A DNA stretch of 64,000 nucleotides from Hexactinellida sp. DTS-2022 (taxonomy: Eukaryota > Porifera > Hexactinellida). Where the stretch lies: contig JAPNXP010000011.1 of NCBI GenBank assembly GCA_028753945.1, forward strand, positions 3,844,001 through 3,908,000, read 5' to 3'. Each line of letters starts with the position of its first letter. Positions within the stretch are counted from its first letter, which is position 1. The notes under the pieces were generated by a model. The model ran no database searches. It saw nothing but the letters and a program-made list of their open reading frames with translations, and was not told the origin of the DNA. Of this stretch, positions 42,443-54,817 are shown piece after piece. Both the position numbers and the translations under genes were made by a program.

Positions 42443-43850
42443 AGCATGCTACTGCAATTACAGCTATATATATTCCCCTGTATGCATCTACTTTGTTTGT
42501 TTGATTGTATTTAGTTGTTAATAAACAAACTCCTCTCAATTAGTTCATATTATAATCTCTGTTACATTAAGAGCTATAGCAACTATACACTATAAGTGCC
42601 AGAATATGGTATTATCTGTAGCGTAGCTATTGGGAGGGATAACTTAACTTATTAACATACTAGCAACAAATTAGTTATACTTAGTAAATGCAACAGGGCT
42701 TGCAGGTATGAGGGTACATGATTAGTGTTGAGGCATTCTATCTTATTTCCGTTTTTTGCTATATTTCTAACACCTAATATCAACAAAATATCCAGAAGAT
42801 TTAGGTCCTATAATTTAGGTATATTTATTATTTATCAACTGAATGTTGACTATATAATCAAAGTTCGTCAATATCGCTATCATCCTCAAAACATCTCTTT
42901 CTGGGTCATTATTGATGGCTTCTGCTAGATTATTGGGTCCGATAACAAATCCTAGCTTTTTGAAGAGTACATCGCGACTAATTTTTTGGAATTTCATTGT
43001 CTATTCTATGGTTAATTAATGAGATAAAAGTATAGCAAGTAGGATAAACGAAAAAGCCAAAGTAAAAATCATGGCAAGTAAAATAATAAAAATATTCAAG
43101 AGTGACGTGAAAAATTAAGGAGATAGACAGGTCAATCTCAGGAAATATAACAAAGTCCACATTTCTTGTATTAGCATTCCCAAATATACTTTTGACATGC
43201 AAGGTTTCCAAATGTGAAAGAAAAATTCGATTTGGGTACTATTTTGACCTTTTTGACGTCACTAAAGGTCAAAATCACCTTCTTTTAGAATAATAAGGCT
43301 AAATAATTTTATTAGATGAAATAAATTAGGTGTGCAAACCAATTGAGGGTAGGACAAAAAAAAAGCTAAGGCTACTTAATTTTCACACTCATTTTTAGAA
43401 CCCTGGTTTGAAATATTCTCGAAGTTAAATTTGAACTGGATATCCACAATATCCATGGATATGACAAAAACTCGATATCCATCCATGTCCACGGCAAGCC
43501 TGCTTTTAATTAGTTGCCAATTAACTGTATAATTAAGAGTTTGGTATAAATCAGAAATGTATAAGTTTTACAATCGGTTATTCAACCGTTATTGTAAGAT
43601 TATTATTAAAAGTAACTGATGAATAAAATACAAAAAATTTAAAAATCTAAATTACAGATGTGCCGAGAGCAACTTAGAGCATGTTCCTTTGTAGCAAGGT
43701 TGAAACCGAATACGTATCACCTTTATTGCATGAACGTCTTGTACGCTTAAATATCTTCGTTGGACTTTTTTAGTAGGATTTGTTCCTAAGTAAAATATAC
43801 GAAAGCGTCAAAGTACATTTGTTATCGGGGTAGAAGTTGATAATGTGATT
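42443..43850. other. gap: no gene recognised
   Basis: AT-rich. The minus frames at 42815-42997 and 42978-43211 are open but unrecognised and may be transposon or chance. Nothing else is supportable. Confidence 0.4.
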
Positions 43851-43869
43851 GGTATTATCTTAATGTATC

Positions 43870-44715
43870 ATTAAAGATTGAATGAGATGAGTGCTCAACA
43901 TTGCTATGGAATTTTGTGTTACAAATTTGCAGTCTCATTGTGGGATGGGGCGGTGTGATATGTTCTAAATATTAAAATGAGGATAAGCCCCACACTAGTT
44001 TATGTTGTACAATAAATTTTGGGTGGATTGATTTATTATATTAGTGCTGAGAAATTAAGTGTTATGTTGTGCTCAAAATCCTCTATGGAGATTTTGTATT
44101 TCAAAAATTGCAATGTCATTGTGGTAATTACTGGTGTGATATGGGTTGACCGAATAGGATCGACTGGAATATGATCTACCGGAATAAGATCGACCCATTT
44201 TCACGTCTAGAATAAGAACGACCTATTCTTAACCTGATATCGATCTAATGTAGTACATTACATTCACTGATCTCTTAGATTGAAGTCATACCTAAGGTGT
44301 CAGAGTGCTGCAGTAAGATCGAAATAATAATATCTTATTCTAGTCGTGAAAATGGGTCGATCTTATTCCAGTCATGGCAATGGCCAATGGGTCGATCCTA
44401 TTCAGGTTCCCATGTGATATGGGTTAGTTATTGGTATTAGCAAAAAACCCCACACTAGATTAAGGTTCTCAATAAATTTCATGTGAATTGAATGGCAATT
44501 GACTAATTTATTAAGTGTTATGTTGTGCTCAAAATCCTCTATGGAGATTTTGTATTACAAAATTTGCATCATTGTGATAATTACAGGTGTGATATGTTAT
44601 TCGTAGTAGCAATAGCCCATACTAGATTAAGGTTCTCAATAAATTTCATGTGAATTGAATCGCAATTGACTGATTTATTAAGTGTTATGTTGTGCTCATA
44701 TTTCGCTGCTGGAAG
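43870..44715. repeat. diverged tandem repeats with a MULE-type MITE inserted
   Basis: Three diverged copies plus a partial copy of a unit of roughly 180 bp, marked by GTTGTGCTCAAAATCCTCTA and AAGGTTCTCAATAAATTTCA, start near 43890, 44067, 44524 and 44690. One copy is interrupted at 44146-44413. Confidence 0.75.
44146..44413. mobile_element. MITE with iterated TIR and 10-bp TSD (MULE-type)
   Basis: Perfect GTGATATGGG at 44136-44145 and 44414-44423. The ends are made of repeated GGAATAAGATCGACC-like words in opposite orientation at the two sides. A 9-10 bp duplication is typical of Mutator-like elements. Confidence 0.85.
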
Positions 44716-45081
44716 TCGCTGCTAACTTCACACTCGTTATGTATGATATTATCCTTACAAATACAGGTATTCCATTTCGAGAAATAGTCATAATAGTAAT
44801 GTAATCATTCGAAAATATTCGCCCAAACCCTGACCACCAATTCAATACATTAGCTGTAGACCTCTGTCACAATCTATTAAGTTATATTCATTCTTGATTC
44901 ACTAATCCACATATAAAATAAAGTTTGAATGGTGACACAATTACTACAAATAATAATAATAATATAATAATATGATATTCACGAATCAAACGCTAGTTCA
45001 ACACAGTAAGTAACCACACTATGGGACCTATAGTTATTTCTAATATACACACCTAATATAAATAGAAATGAAATGTGTCAA

Positions 45082-48000
45082 TCAACAATTATCAGGTTCT
45101 TGTTCTCCAGATGGTTGTAATTGATTCTTGAGAGATTCCAGCTGTGTCTCTAGTTTTTCTATATTTTCCGACTGAGACTTTAGCTGAGACTCTAATTCGG
45201 TGACTTGAGCACACTTCGCGTCATAGTCCTTCTTCAGTTTGTCGTAGCTGTCCACTCCACTGGCACCCTCCCAACTCCCGGGCACAGACTTAGAACCTAA
45301 GCAAAGCAAGGAATGGTGAAACCAGGGTTTCATCCAGGCGCGTAATTTTAAAAGGAAACTTGTCTAGGCGCGCATAAATCGAGAGATGCTCCCATAGACG
45401 TAATACAAATAGAGTATTTTATGCGCCTGTGAGCGAACTTAATCTAAAAATTTTGCCTGATGAGAGTCTGGTAAAGCAATGATTTTGTATATAGTAAATC
45501 AAAATATACAGTAGGACCTCATTAGTAAGAACAGTAAAAATATGTACTCCTTATCCGGAATACTTATTAACCGGAATTTCGTATTAACCGTGTTCGTACT
45601 AGTTGATTTAAAATGTTAATTTTTAATAATTGAAAGAGCGAAACCTATTTCAATCGTTGTTATTAACTTATTTCTATGTAATATTATAAACTATATTGAC
45701 TATATAATAGCTTTGAGATATGTTCATTCAAATCAATGATATACCGTATTGATTCGAATAAGCTCCGGATCAATAATAATGGCACTTGTATGATAAAATT
45801 AATACACATTAGTTGATAGCTGGAGTGTAATTACATTGATATTTTCAACTTCGGTAAGTATACTGTCGCTGAGAACCATTACATCCTACCAAAAATATTA
45901 TTTCTGGATTTTTCAAAACAAATCGAGGAAAAAATTGGTCCACGAAAACAATAAGCGCCGGGGAGCTTATTCGAAGCAATACGATAAATTTCCCTAAAAT
46001 CGATTAAATCATTTAATATTCAATCCCTGACCTGTGGCTGTATCATGGGCTGCGGGGGCTGAGCTAGCTTGAGAAGAGGGATTGTGAACTTCCACAATGA
46101 AATTGGGCTCTGGCTTAACGCCTGGGGCCACGTATCTAATCATTCTTCGACCAAGCGTTTTTCCTGATATCCATTCTTCTGCACTGAGCGAGGATTCTTT
46201 CGCTTCAAAATAAACGAATATATCTTCCTATAAAGTTTGAGAATATTATATGGTATATAGTATATTGTATATGGTATATAGTATATTGTATACAAGGCAG
46301 GATTGTAACCGTAGCCTCAGATCGGTTAACCAACCCCACCCTTGTGTATACATAAAAATCTCCAGATAATACAGAGAGTGAATTATACCCAATAGCAAGG
46401 CACATTAAAGGCAGCAAAAAGCCTGGCAATTTAATACATCTGAAACAATCGAATAATACAAATATAATTATAAGCAAATAAGGGAATTGGTGAATGTCGA
46501 ATAGATGTCTGACTAAAATTTGAAACTAGACCATGGAAATAAAATATTAGAGGAGTTGTTAATATTAAATGCGGTAAATAATCCATAGGCAAGCCTCAGT
46601 ATTGAACGTCATAATCAAGTTAATCATACTTTGCGAAGGACTCAAAAAAATTGTTAAAATCTGTACTTACACATTCCTAAAATTAAGCTACAGTCAACTC
46701 CGCTTAATGGAGTTAGTTTTCCAGGAACAGCTAATGTTAAATATTTAATTGGGTCAAAATTATCAAATTTGAGACAATTTGGTTATTCTGACTCAATATT
46801 CGCTTTAAAAAATCCAAAATTATAATTAATTGGGTCAATATTCTATCAACTGTGTCAAATTACGAGTCAAATTAGTTATATAATTCGTAGTATAGTAAAT
46901 ATGCAACTATTCACATTATAGTAGTACAAGTAACTAATAAATAGTTATACCCTCAAATTAGTATAATAAGTGAAAAATAGATTAAAAAGGTACCTGAAAT
47001 CCACTTGATTTCCTAGGAACGATTATTGAGGTTGGCTGAATTAATCTTTTTATTAGTATATACACACGATCTATCTCGCAGATCGCAGTATCGACTGAAC
47101 AACGAGAGAGGAATCCGAATCCTTTCATTGGATCAGTTGACTGAGATAGTGTTAGAAACTGTATGTACGGCTCATCACTGTAGATCTCATAGAATCGTAT
47201 CGTAGTATCGCCCTTACCGAGAACCGACAGAACATGGGTTCCCTCGTCAAAGTAAGGGAACAGCACAGCACTCGCTGAGTCGAGGTTCATCGTAACTGCT
47301 TTAGTAGGATTAACCCATACAGATACCTAAAGGACAGATTAGATACAGTAGAACCTAGTTAGTACGAACACTAGGGGACCGTCAAAATGCGTTCGCCTTA
47401 TCCAGAATTCGTATTAACTAATTTGATTTGTGTTGAAGAATTTGAAGGGGACTGAAAAAGTGTTCGTGCTACGAGGTTCTACTGTATGTAGTGTTTCCAA
47501 CTAGTTTATTTCCCCCCCACCATTGTGTGGATTTATATTCAAACATAATTTTCCTAAATCCAAAATTAGTCAGTCAATACCAGGGATTTGAGCAGTCGTT
47601 AGTACAGTTGAAACCGGTTTTTTCTAACCATTTCTTTTCAGATAAAATAGTAAGAAAAAACCGATGAAAAATACACTATAGTTGGAATTTCTTACAAAAA
47701 TTGCATTACTAATAGTTAGAATAAACCGATAAGTTAGAATAACCCGAGTTAGAATAAGCCGGTTTCGACTGTATTTGTTAGAATGAAATTACATTAAACA
47801 TACAGTAGATATGTTGGGATGTTTTTTTTTGTTGTTTTTTAGAATTGAACTGATTAATGCTGTGATTCCCAACCTGGGTCCACAAGGTCTCAAAATATGA
47901 ATGGGAGAGGGTCCAAACAATGTTTAATATTTGTTACAGGGAGAGCGGTTGGTAAACGTGGAAATCGAGGGGATAACTTATATAAATTATATAACTATTA

Positions 48001-50859
48001 ATTAAAGGATAATTATAATGTACTTAATATATTTGTTAAACCGAATTATATAGATGATTCACTTCCCAAATGTAACGCTATAACAATTTCTTATAATAAT
48101 TACTAGTTTTTATAATTGCTTTGTCGAATAACCTAAGGGACATTAAAATTAGACACCCCTCCCTATGTTAGCTTTTAGATGATTTTATAATACAAAAAGG
48201 AGGTCTTTATATTGTTTGAATGGCCTCTTACACGTAAATACATTCTAAATAGATAAAGGGAAAAGGAAATGAAATAATATTTTCTTCTGGCCTAAATATT
48301 TCATAGTTATATAATAAGACCTAACTAATTATATCAGTCATACTTGCCAACCCTTCCATGGATTCTTAGAAAGCCAGATTTCACATAAATTTCAAATAAT
48401 TATCAGAGGTAGCGTAATACCCACAAATAAAAATAAAATCCCAAAGTCCACAGAATCCCCAGATAAAAGCAATAAAATTCAAATAACTTTTGAATGAGTT
48501 GGTAAGTATGACTGTGGTTACCTCTCTCTGTTGATCTTTTCCAAACCCAGTCGACACGAGTAAGTTTAAACTTCCAGCAAAGCAGACTCTCGATCCCTTC
48601 GTCCCTTTGTGTCCCTGAGTTTCCCACAGCACCGCCTGCTTCCTGGGATCCCAGCAACGAATAACTTTATCCTTGCAAGCCGTAGCCAGCATGCTTCCAT
48701 CGAAGTTCCAAGAGATTGAGTAGACTAAATTCGGATGTTCTAAGGTGAACAGCAAATCCGATGTAACAGAGTTCCAAATATACACATTGAAGTCGTGACA
48801 CACGGCACTGATTATATTCTCAGCGGTAGGGTGCCAAGCAAGGGAAGTCAGCTAAACGGAGATACTGCAGTAAACTCCCGTTATAACGAGTTATGTGTAT
48901 AATATTATTAATTTATTATTAATCCCAGAAGGGCGAAGTGCAGTCAACTCCGCTTAATGGGGTCATTTTAACGAACATAATCTTTCCAATATATTGAATA
49001 GAAGATAATATAGTAAACTCTCGTTATAACTAGGGATGGGACGGATGCGAATTTTTCCACATCCGCGAATACCGATGTGCATGCGGAATTGCGGATGCCA
49101 AATTTTTAACTCCGCGGATACGGATGCGGATGCGGAGCTCAAACCTATTGGCTTTCATTTACAATATTTTATTTAGTACTATTACTATACTTTGGACTCT
49201 CGTAATATGTACAGGGAATAGGCGAACAAAGTTTAATTCCCACACAAATACATGCAAATGAATGCACATCGGACTATTAGGGAGTATGAACTGTGTAAGT
49301 AGTAAGCATATCTGGCCTTTCTAAGAGTCCACCTGTAGACAAAGGGTCCCCATTTAGACATTTACAGAAGTAGACTATAAAAGAAATGGACTTAGAGAAT
49401 GGATAATTAGAGAAGAACAATATTACATACAAAAACTGTGCAATAAAACTAGTAATGAATAACAAAATTATGTTAGACAATTAATTAAGGAAGTGGACTA
49501 TTAGATAAGTGGAGAAGTGGACTATTAGAGAGAACAGCCTTTAATTGGGAGGGGACGGATGTGAAATTCATAAACTCCGCGGATTCAGATGTTAGGCGGA
49601 TGCGAGATTTTTAAACTCCGCGGATTCGGATGTAAAGGCGGAGTTGATAAATCATGCGGAGCTCCGCGGATACGGATGCAGATGCGGAGCTCTGTCCCAT
49701 CACTAGTTAAAACCAAGTCGGATATAACAAATTATCCACTTATGACAATTATCCGGATATATATAACGAAGTGATTTACAGGTCCCAAGCACTTCGTTAC
49801 AACAAGAGTTCACTGTACAATTTTTTTCGGTTATTTGGGTACATTTTGGTTAATCGGGTCAAAATTATGAAATTTTGGTCGAAATTTGGTTATTCTGGGA
49901 AAATTTTGGCTAATTGAATCAAAATTCGCTTTTTATTTTATTCTAAATTTATCTATTAGCAAGTTATTTAAGTAAAAAACGAGCATCTACTGTTAATTTT
50001 GTTCCTCTAATTACAAGTTCGCCTATTAGCAAGCAAATTTCGTGCAAAATACGACTTGCTATTAAGCGAACACCACTGTTGCATAGATGTTTGATTGCCA
50101 TAAAAAGTTAACCCTCCATCTAAAAACTAATTTATTGAATTGTGTAAATGACGATTCATAGCATTACGATGCACTTGGCATTATTACTAACTCATGCTGG
50201 AACACAGCAATACAACTAAGCCTCTCCTGCGGTAAATATATACGTAAAGTTCGGGAAATTACTAGAGTAGAACCTCGTTAGTACGAACACCAGGGGCCCG
50301 TCAAATGCGTTCGCCTAATCTGGAATTCGTATTAACTAATAAATTTGCAATCAAAAGGCTTTGAAGGGGACTGAAATAGTGTTCGTATTAATTTGATTTT
50401 AGTATTAACAGTGTTCGTACTAACGAGGTTCTACTGTATGTGTTTGTAAGGAATGAATAATACCTTCTTATTAGCTTGACAAGATGCTAAACACACATTG
50501 ATATCCTCAGTTAACCCTCCATCAGGAATAAGCCAGGTCTTCACAGTAGCATCTTCTGAGCAAGAAGCAATCAAGTTATCGCTGAACGGAGACCATTTAA
50601 TGTCTGTTACGATAGCAGTGTGACCGCACACCTTCGGATGACCCAACTCGAAACGGCCGAACTCGTCCGTGCGGAAAACTAAGAAACTTCCTCCTCCAGT
50701 TGTTTCTAGGATAACAGCGATGAACTTTCCACTGACGTCACAAAGTGACGAGTCACTCGATCCACCCGTGGCGAAGTTCACATTCTGCATACAACGGTCT
50801 GATTTGTTGGGCTTCGCATCTATATTCTTGAATTTACTGTGGCGTGGTTTTGAAGCCAT
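45082..50859 (-). CDS. coronin, five exons, complete
   Basis: Exons (minus): 50859-50464, 48851-48522, 47326-46994, 46227-46032, 45296-45082. All introns are GT-AG with phases 0,0,0,1. Together they give 489 residues. The N-terminus has the basic SKFKN motif of coronins, then FIAVILETTGGGSFLV and the first WD blade CGHTAIVTDIKWSPF. Exon 2 carries AWHPTAENII and ISWNFDGSMLATACKDKVIRCWDPRK. Exon 3 has VLGKGDTTIRFYEI and ends in VPRKSSGFQ. Exon 4 has the coronin extension EEWISGK. Exon 5 encodes a leucine-zipper-like coiled coil (about 430-478). Coronins bind F-actin and regulate Arp2/3 and cofilin at the cell cortex. Introns 1-4 are loaded with MITEs, yet no lesion touches the exons. Confidence 0.95.
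45328..45473. mobile_element. TTAA-type MITE, second copy
   Basis: CCAGGGTTTCATCCAGGC start and TTTTGCCTGATGAGAGTCTGG end. It lies in coronin intron 4, ending about 30 bp from the last acceptor. Target duplication eroded. Confidence 0.75.
45747..45986. mobile_element. MITE with CGTATTGATTCGAATAAGC ends
   Basis: Left CGTATTGATTCGAATAAGCT, right AGCTTATTCGAAGCAATACG, with AT-rich interior. In coronin intron 4. Confidence 0.75.
47346..47484. mobile_element. M3-family MITE
   Basis: CAGTAGAACCTAGTTAGTAC to GTGCTACGAGGTTCTACTG, TA-flanked. In coronin intron 2. Another copy is at 50262-50436 in intron 1. Confidence 0.78.
47605..47771. mobile_element. M6-family MITE, complete
   Basis: CAGTTGAAACCGGTTTTTTC to AAGCCGGTTTCGACTG, TA-flanked. 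In coronin intron 2. Confidence 0.8.
49012..49815. mobile_element. M2 MITE with nested hAT-type element
   Basis: M2 ends AGTAAACTCTCGTTATAAC and AACAAGAGTTCACTG surround a 675-bp insert at 49031-49705. The insert has ends TAGGGATGGGACGGATGCG / CTCTGTCCCATCACTA and an 8-bp TSD (GTTATAAC left, GTTAAAAC right, one mismatch). It carries arrays of GGATGCGGA words at both ends. In coronin intron 1. Confidence 0.82.
50262..50436. mobile_element. M3-family MITE
   Basis: AGTAGAACCTCGTTAGTACG to CGTACTAACGAGGTTCTACTG. In coronin intron 1, ending about 27 bp from the exon 1 donor. Confidence 0.78.
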
Positions 50860-51093
50860 TAGACTAGCGTTAAATTAAAGTAGAAAAAGACTTTAGTTCA
50901 ATCTAATTAATTGAGTCAAAATGGATAATTCGGTAATATAATGTATTCCTACATATATGTCAAGCAATCCCTAAATAATTAGATCGTAATTGGCTGGTTT
51001 ACTAAAACGTATTTGAAATCTTTGATTTATAGAATCTCAGTAGCACATAAATATGCTTATATACAAATTCTCAAAATATCAATCGATTTTTAT
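50860..51093. promoter_or_regulatory. presumed coronin 5' region
   Basis: AT-rich 230 bp upstream of the coronin ATG with no TATA box or other strong element that I can name. Confidence 0.3.
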
Positions 51094-51284
51094 ACTCAGG
51101 TTCTTTTATTATGAACATTAAAGGGATCAAAAATTGTATTCATAATAGAGACTTCATAATAAGCGAACTCAACTTAATACAAACCCTATGTAAGTTGTTA
51201 AATTGAGACTATAGGGCGTGTTCATTAAAAAAAGTTGTACATATTAAGCAGACGAAAATTGTTCAAAACAAGCAGATATGACTG
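51094..51284. mobile_element. M5-family MITE
   Basis: CTCAGGTTCTTTTATTATGA to AGCAGATATGACTG. Confidence 0.7.
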
Positions 51285-51910
51285 TAATAATTGGTTAGAA
51301 ATCCATTGTTATGGTGGTACACCACATAAAATTACAAAAGAACATAGTCCGACAAAAGAAAGCATCATGAAATAGGAATCTAAACAATGTAATTCTATGT
51401 AAAAGAGATTTCCATAATAACGTAATTTTTGGGGTCAGAAATTTAAATAGATAAATCAAAGATAATCTAATTATATTTCAAGTCAAGAATATTGATAATC
51501 CTGTTCGCAAAAGAAACAAAAGAAAAGAGAAACAATAAAATAAATACACAGGAGATATCAATAATATCAATAGATATAATAAATAATATTCAGACACTTT
51601 GAACCTCAAATGTATTATAGCTAATAGACGGTCAATAAAACGAATAGCACTTTATTTAATAAGTTAACTATTTATAGTTAACTCATTACTTAGAGCAATT
51701 TTCAAACGCACACTTACATATTCCTAATTAGAATGGGTTTAATAGGAATTTGTTAATTGATAGGATTCATTGTTATAGGAACTTTGATAGCACTCAAAAT
51801 GGCAATAATTGGTATTTATTATCAGCAGAACATCTATAAACATATGTTCATTTGAATTGACAATATGTAATTAACTAAACTGAATTGCAAACTCAATATG
51901 GTTACACATA

Positions 51911-52086
51911 CAGTGAACTCCCGTTATAACGAAGTAGGATATAACGAAATACCCGCTTATAACGAAATGTATATTTCCCCCCCCAGAGTACTAAATGCAT
52001 TATCCGTCTATAACGAATATCCGGATATAACGAAGAAATTTACAGCATACAGGTCCCAAGCACTTCGATATATCGAGAGTTCACTG
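51911..52086. mobile_element. M2-family MITE, complete
   Basis: CAGTGAACTCCCGTTATAAC to ATCGAGAGTTCACTG, TA-flanked. Confidence 0.82.
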
Positions 52087-52866
52087 TACTACAATTATAA
52101 CCGCTCACAAACTATGCATTACAAAACCTACTAGCGACATTGTATTAAAGGTCCATTTATAATTAATTGATAGATTAACAAATGAACTTACAAATCGTTA
52201 ATAATTATCACTCGAATAGAATTAATAACTTTTCAGACTTCCAGAAGCTCTTCACTTACAGAATACTGCTTTTCTACAATTATGTTTTACTAATAGTAAC
52301 CAATTCGATGAAATTCATGTATTTGCATTTGTAATTAAATACTTTTCATAGAATTTTGACGCCGTCTCTGCCTATTACGTATGCTAGTTTTATTCAATTC
52401 TAATACAATAATCTCTGATCTGATAAATCAATTCAGCAATAATTAAATAACTTGATTAATTAACCACATTCCTATGTCCTTATTCTGGAGTCAAGGGAAC
52501 GCTCCGTACATACCTCTTATAAGATAATTGCTTAAGAAATGGAAGAGATTAACTAATCTGAATTATAGATTAGGAGTCAAATCATTTGTATTTGTATTTA
52601 TAACTAATAAGACTCAAAATAATTCACAGTTAACACCGTTTTGAGTAGTATTCATAATTATATTATTCAATAAGTACAGTACATAACATACAGTATATAC
52701 TCTTTTTATTACGAACAAAAGGGGGCCATATTATTTCGTTCGTATTATCCAGAAATTAGTATCAACCAGAGTCACTTGCGTGCATTTGCATAGGTTAGGG
52801 GAATTAAACCTTGTACTCCTTAACCGATATTTCGCCTTATACATGTTCTTATTAACGAGTCCACTG
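52087..52866. other. gap: no gene recognised
   Basis: AT-rich. From about 52690 it contains a TTATTACGAACAAAAGG-type MITE that is split by the element at 52867-53420. Confidence 0.4.
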
Positions 52867-53420
52867 CAGTGCTGCCAACCTAAAATATCCCAAAAATGGG
52901 ACCTATGGCGGGAGTTTCATCTAAAAGCGGGAGGTTGATACTTTAAAAGCGGGAGAAAAAGCGGGAGGTCAGTATTTTAGTTAAATTAGCAAGAATACCA
53001 GAATTAAATGCATTATAAAAACATTTCTCTACCTATCAATTAGTTTCTGCCCTCTCATATTGAAATATAAGGTAGCAGTGAGCATTTTTTATTATTATAA
53101 AATATTTAAATAAATAAAAATTTCCTAAATGATGTGTTGTAAAAATTTCCTAAATGATGTGTCAGAATGGAAAATTGGAAATACAAGATAATATACAGAA
53201 TTATGGTATTTTAAAATAGACAAATTTGTTTCTGGGGTTATTGTAAATTATTTAAGTGAAGACTTCTAAATATATTGCTTGTAATTATAAGATTAAGATT
53301 CTAATATTTACATATACAATCATCCAAAAAGCGGGAGGTTTGAGAGGGGAGGCGAGAGAGCGGGAGGAAACATCAAAAAGCGGGACCCTCCCGCCGAAAG
53401 CGGGAGGGTTGGCAGCACTG
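52867..53420. mobile_element. element with CAGTGCTGCCAACC ends, 5-bp TSD
   Basis: Ends CAGTGCTGCCAACC / GGTTGGCAGCACTG and CACTG on both flanks (52862-52866, 53421-53425). AAAGCGGGAGG words are iterated near both ends. It is inserted in the end of another MITE (AACGAGTCCACTG-TA). Confidence 0.78.
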
Positions 53421-53489
53421 CACTGTAGAGAGTGTAGATTGCACCTTCAATGCTAAAGTTCTTATATGCATTAGCTACGTCATGTATAG

Positions 53490-53875
53490 GTGCAAAACCC
53501 ATGAGTACCCACGACAGAAATCACAGAATTACATTTTGGAACATTTCCTTAGTTTTGTCAGAAAAATAGAAATCCTATTTTTTCATATAAAAATTTAGTA
53601 TATGACTGTATAATTGTCCTTGTACTCAAATACAATAAAATGTGGATTATGTGGTAAACAATAAATCAGGGTGGATAAATTACCATGCCACAAAACAGAA
53701 TCCCACTTTGTAGGCACACTAGCTAATGTTAAATAGATGGGATTAAAAAGAGATTGTGGATTAAGAGTGAACAGTGAAAAATTATGAAAGTGTCAACTAA
53801 ATATTCGAGGCAAGTTAAATTAAGTCGGGTGCCCGCGACAGATACGCTGAACAGGAAACTTTGTGCCAGTGACGT
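53490..53875. mobile_element. GGCGCAA-type repeat, second copy
   Basis: Same word order as 16868-17140 (AGGTGCAAAACCCATGAG, CCCACGACAG, GAACAGGAAACTTTGTGCCAG). Confidence 0.45.
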
Positions 53876-54548
53876 CATGAATTCTCAGATCTAAATTTAA
53901 CGCAAACGCTTGTTATCATGAGTTAGCTAGCGTCTAAATGTAATGATGGTCTGAGCCTGGACTAATCTACTTCCCTGTTTGCTATTATTATAACTCAATA
54001 ATGAAAATTAACACTCTATTAAATTAAAATCTAGAAATTAAGGGATTATGAACTCCCTTAGCCTATTCAAATGCATGACTCCAGTTTATACAAAATTGCG
54101 ATGGTCCTCTGGTGTTCGGTTTATCTAAATTTGAGCAGAAAACCTTTGGATTGGTCACTGTCAAGACAATTGCTTCAAAGAAATAAACAGAAATAATAGA
54201 AATAAATAATTATAAAAGAATGTAAATAAATATAACTATCCATCACACGGGCGTCGCACGGCTCTGAAAATCTCCGGCCAAACAGTTAAAGTGGTCCGGC
54301 CAAAACCGGACTGTCCGATATAATATAGTAGAATATATGAAAACTGGTCCGGCCATGGCCGGACCAGCCGGACTGCGTGCTACGCCTATGCATCAGTGTA
54401 TAAGAGTCCAGAGAGTTTGATGATATCACTATTGTACATTCATAGAATCATAGTCATTCTCTATATAATATTGGTGTCCTATTGTACCAAGAAATATCTT
54501 CTAAAACAGGAAATTGTATAACCGATTTGAATTAGCTGTAATAAGCTT
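53876..54548. other. gap: no gene; CCGGCC-rich inverted repeat near 54275-54370
   Basis: A GC-rich island with GGTCCGGCCAAAACCGG and ACTGGTCCGGCCATGGCCGG words in inverted order is probably a MITE. The rest is AT-rich. Confidence 0.4.
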
Positions 54549-54817
54549 CAGTGGCGTATCCAGGATTATCGTGAGGGGGGTGCTTTGGAGCGAGCTCAGC
54601 GAGCGATGGTAAGGGGGAGTCTGGGGGGCAACCCCCCAAAAATTTTTTTGAATCTTAGACGCTCAAAATCGATGTACAGCTATTCTTGTCACATAGTAGG
54701 AGGAGTGTAATATTGTGCAGTTGTACCAAATTATAAATAACAACATATCCCTTTTGAAAACCAGTTATGAGGGGGGTGTTTGAACACCCAAATCCCCCCC
54801 CCCTGGATACGCCACTG
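54549..54817. mobile_element. MITE with CAGTGGCGTATCCAGG ends, 5-bp TSD
   Basis: Ends CAGTGGCGTATCCAGG / CCTGGATACGCCACTG, AGCTT on both flanks (54544-54548, 54818-54822). Interior has GGGGGG/CCCCCC runs. Only five flanking bases match, not eight. Confidence 0.82.

Noticed and set aside
42815-43211. Minus-strand frames as a small gene
   Set aside because: No domain, no splice signals in phase and no similarity within the window; kept as a gap.
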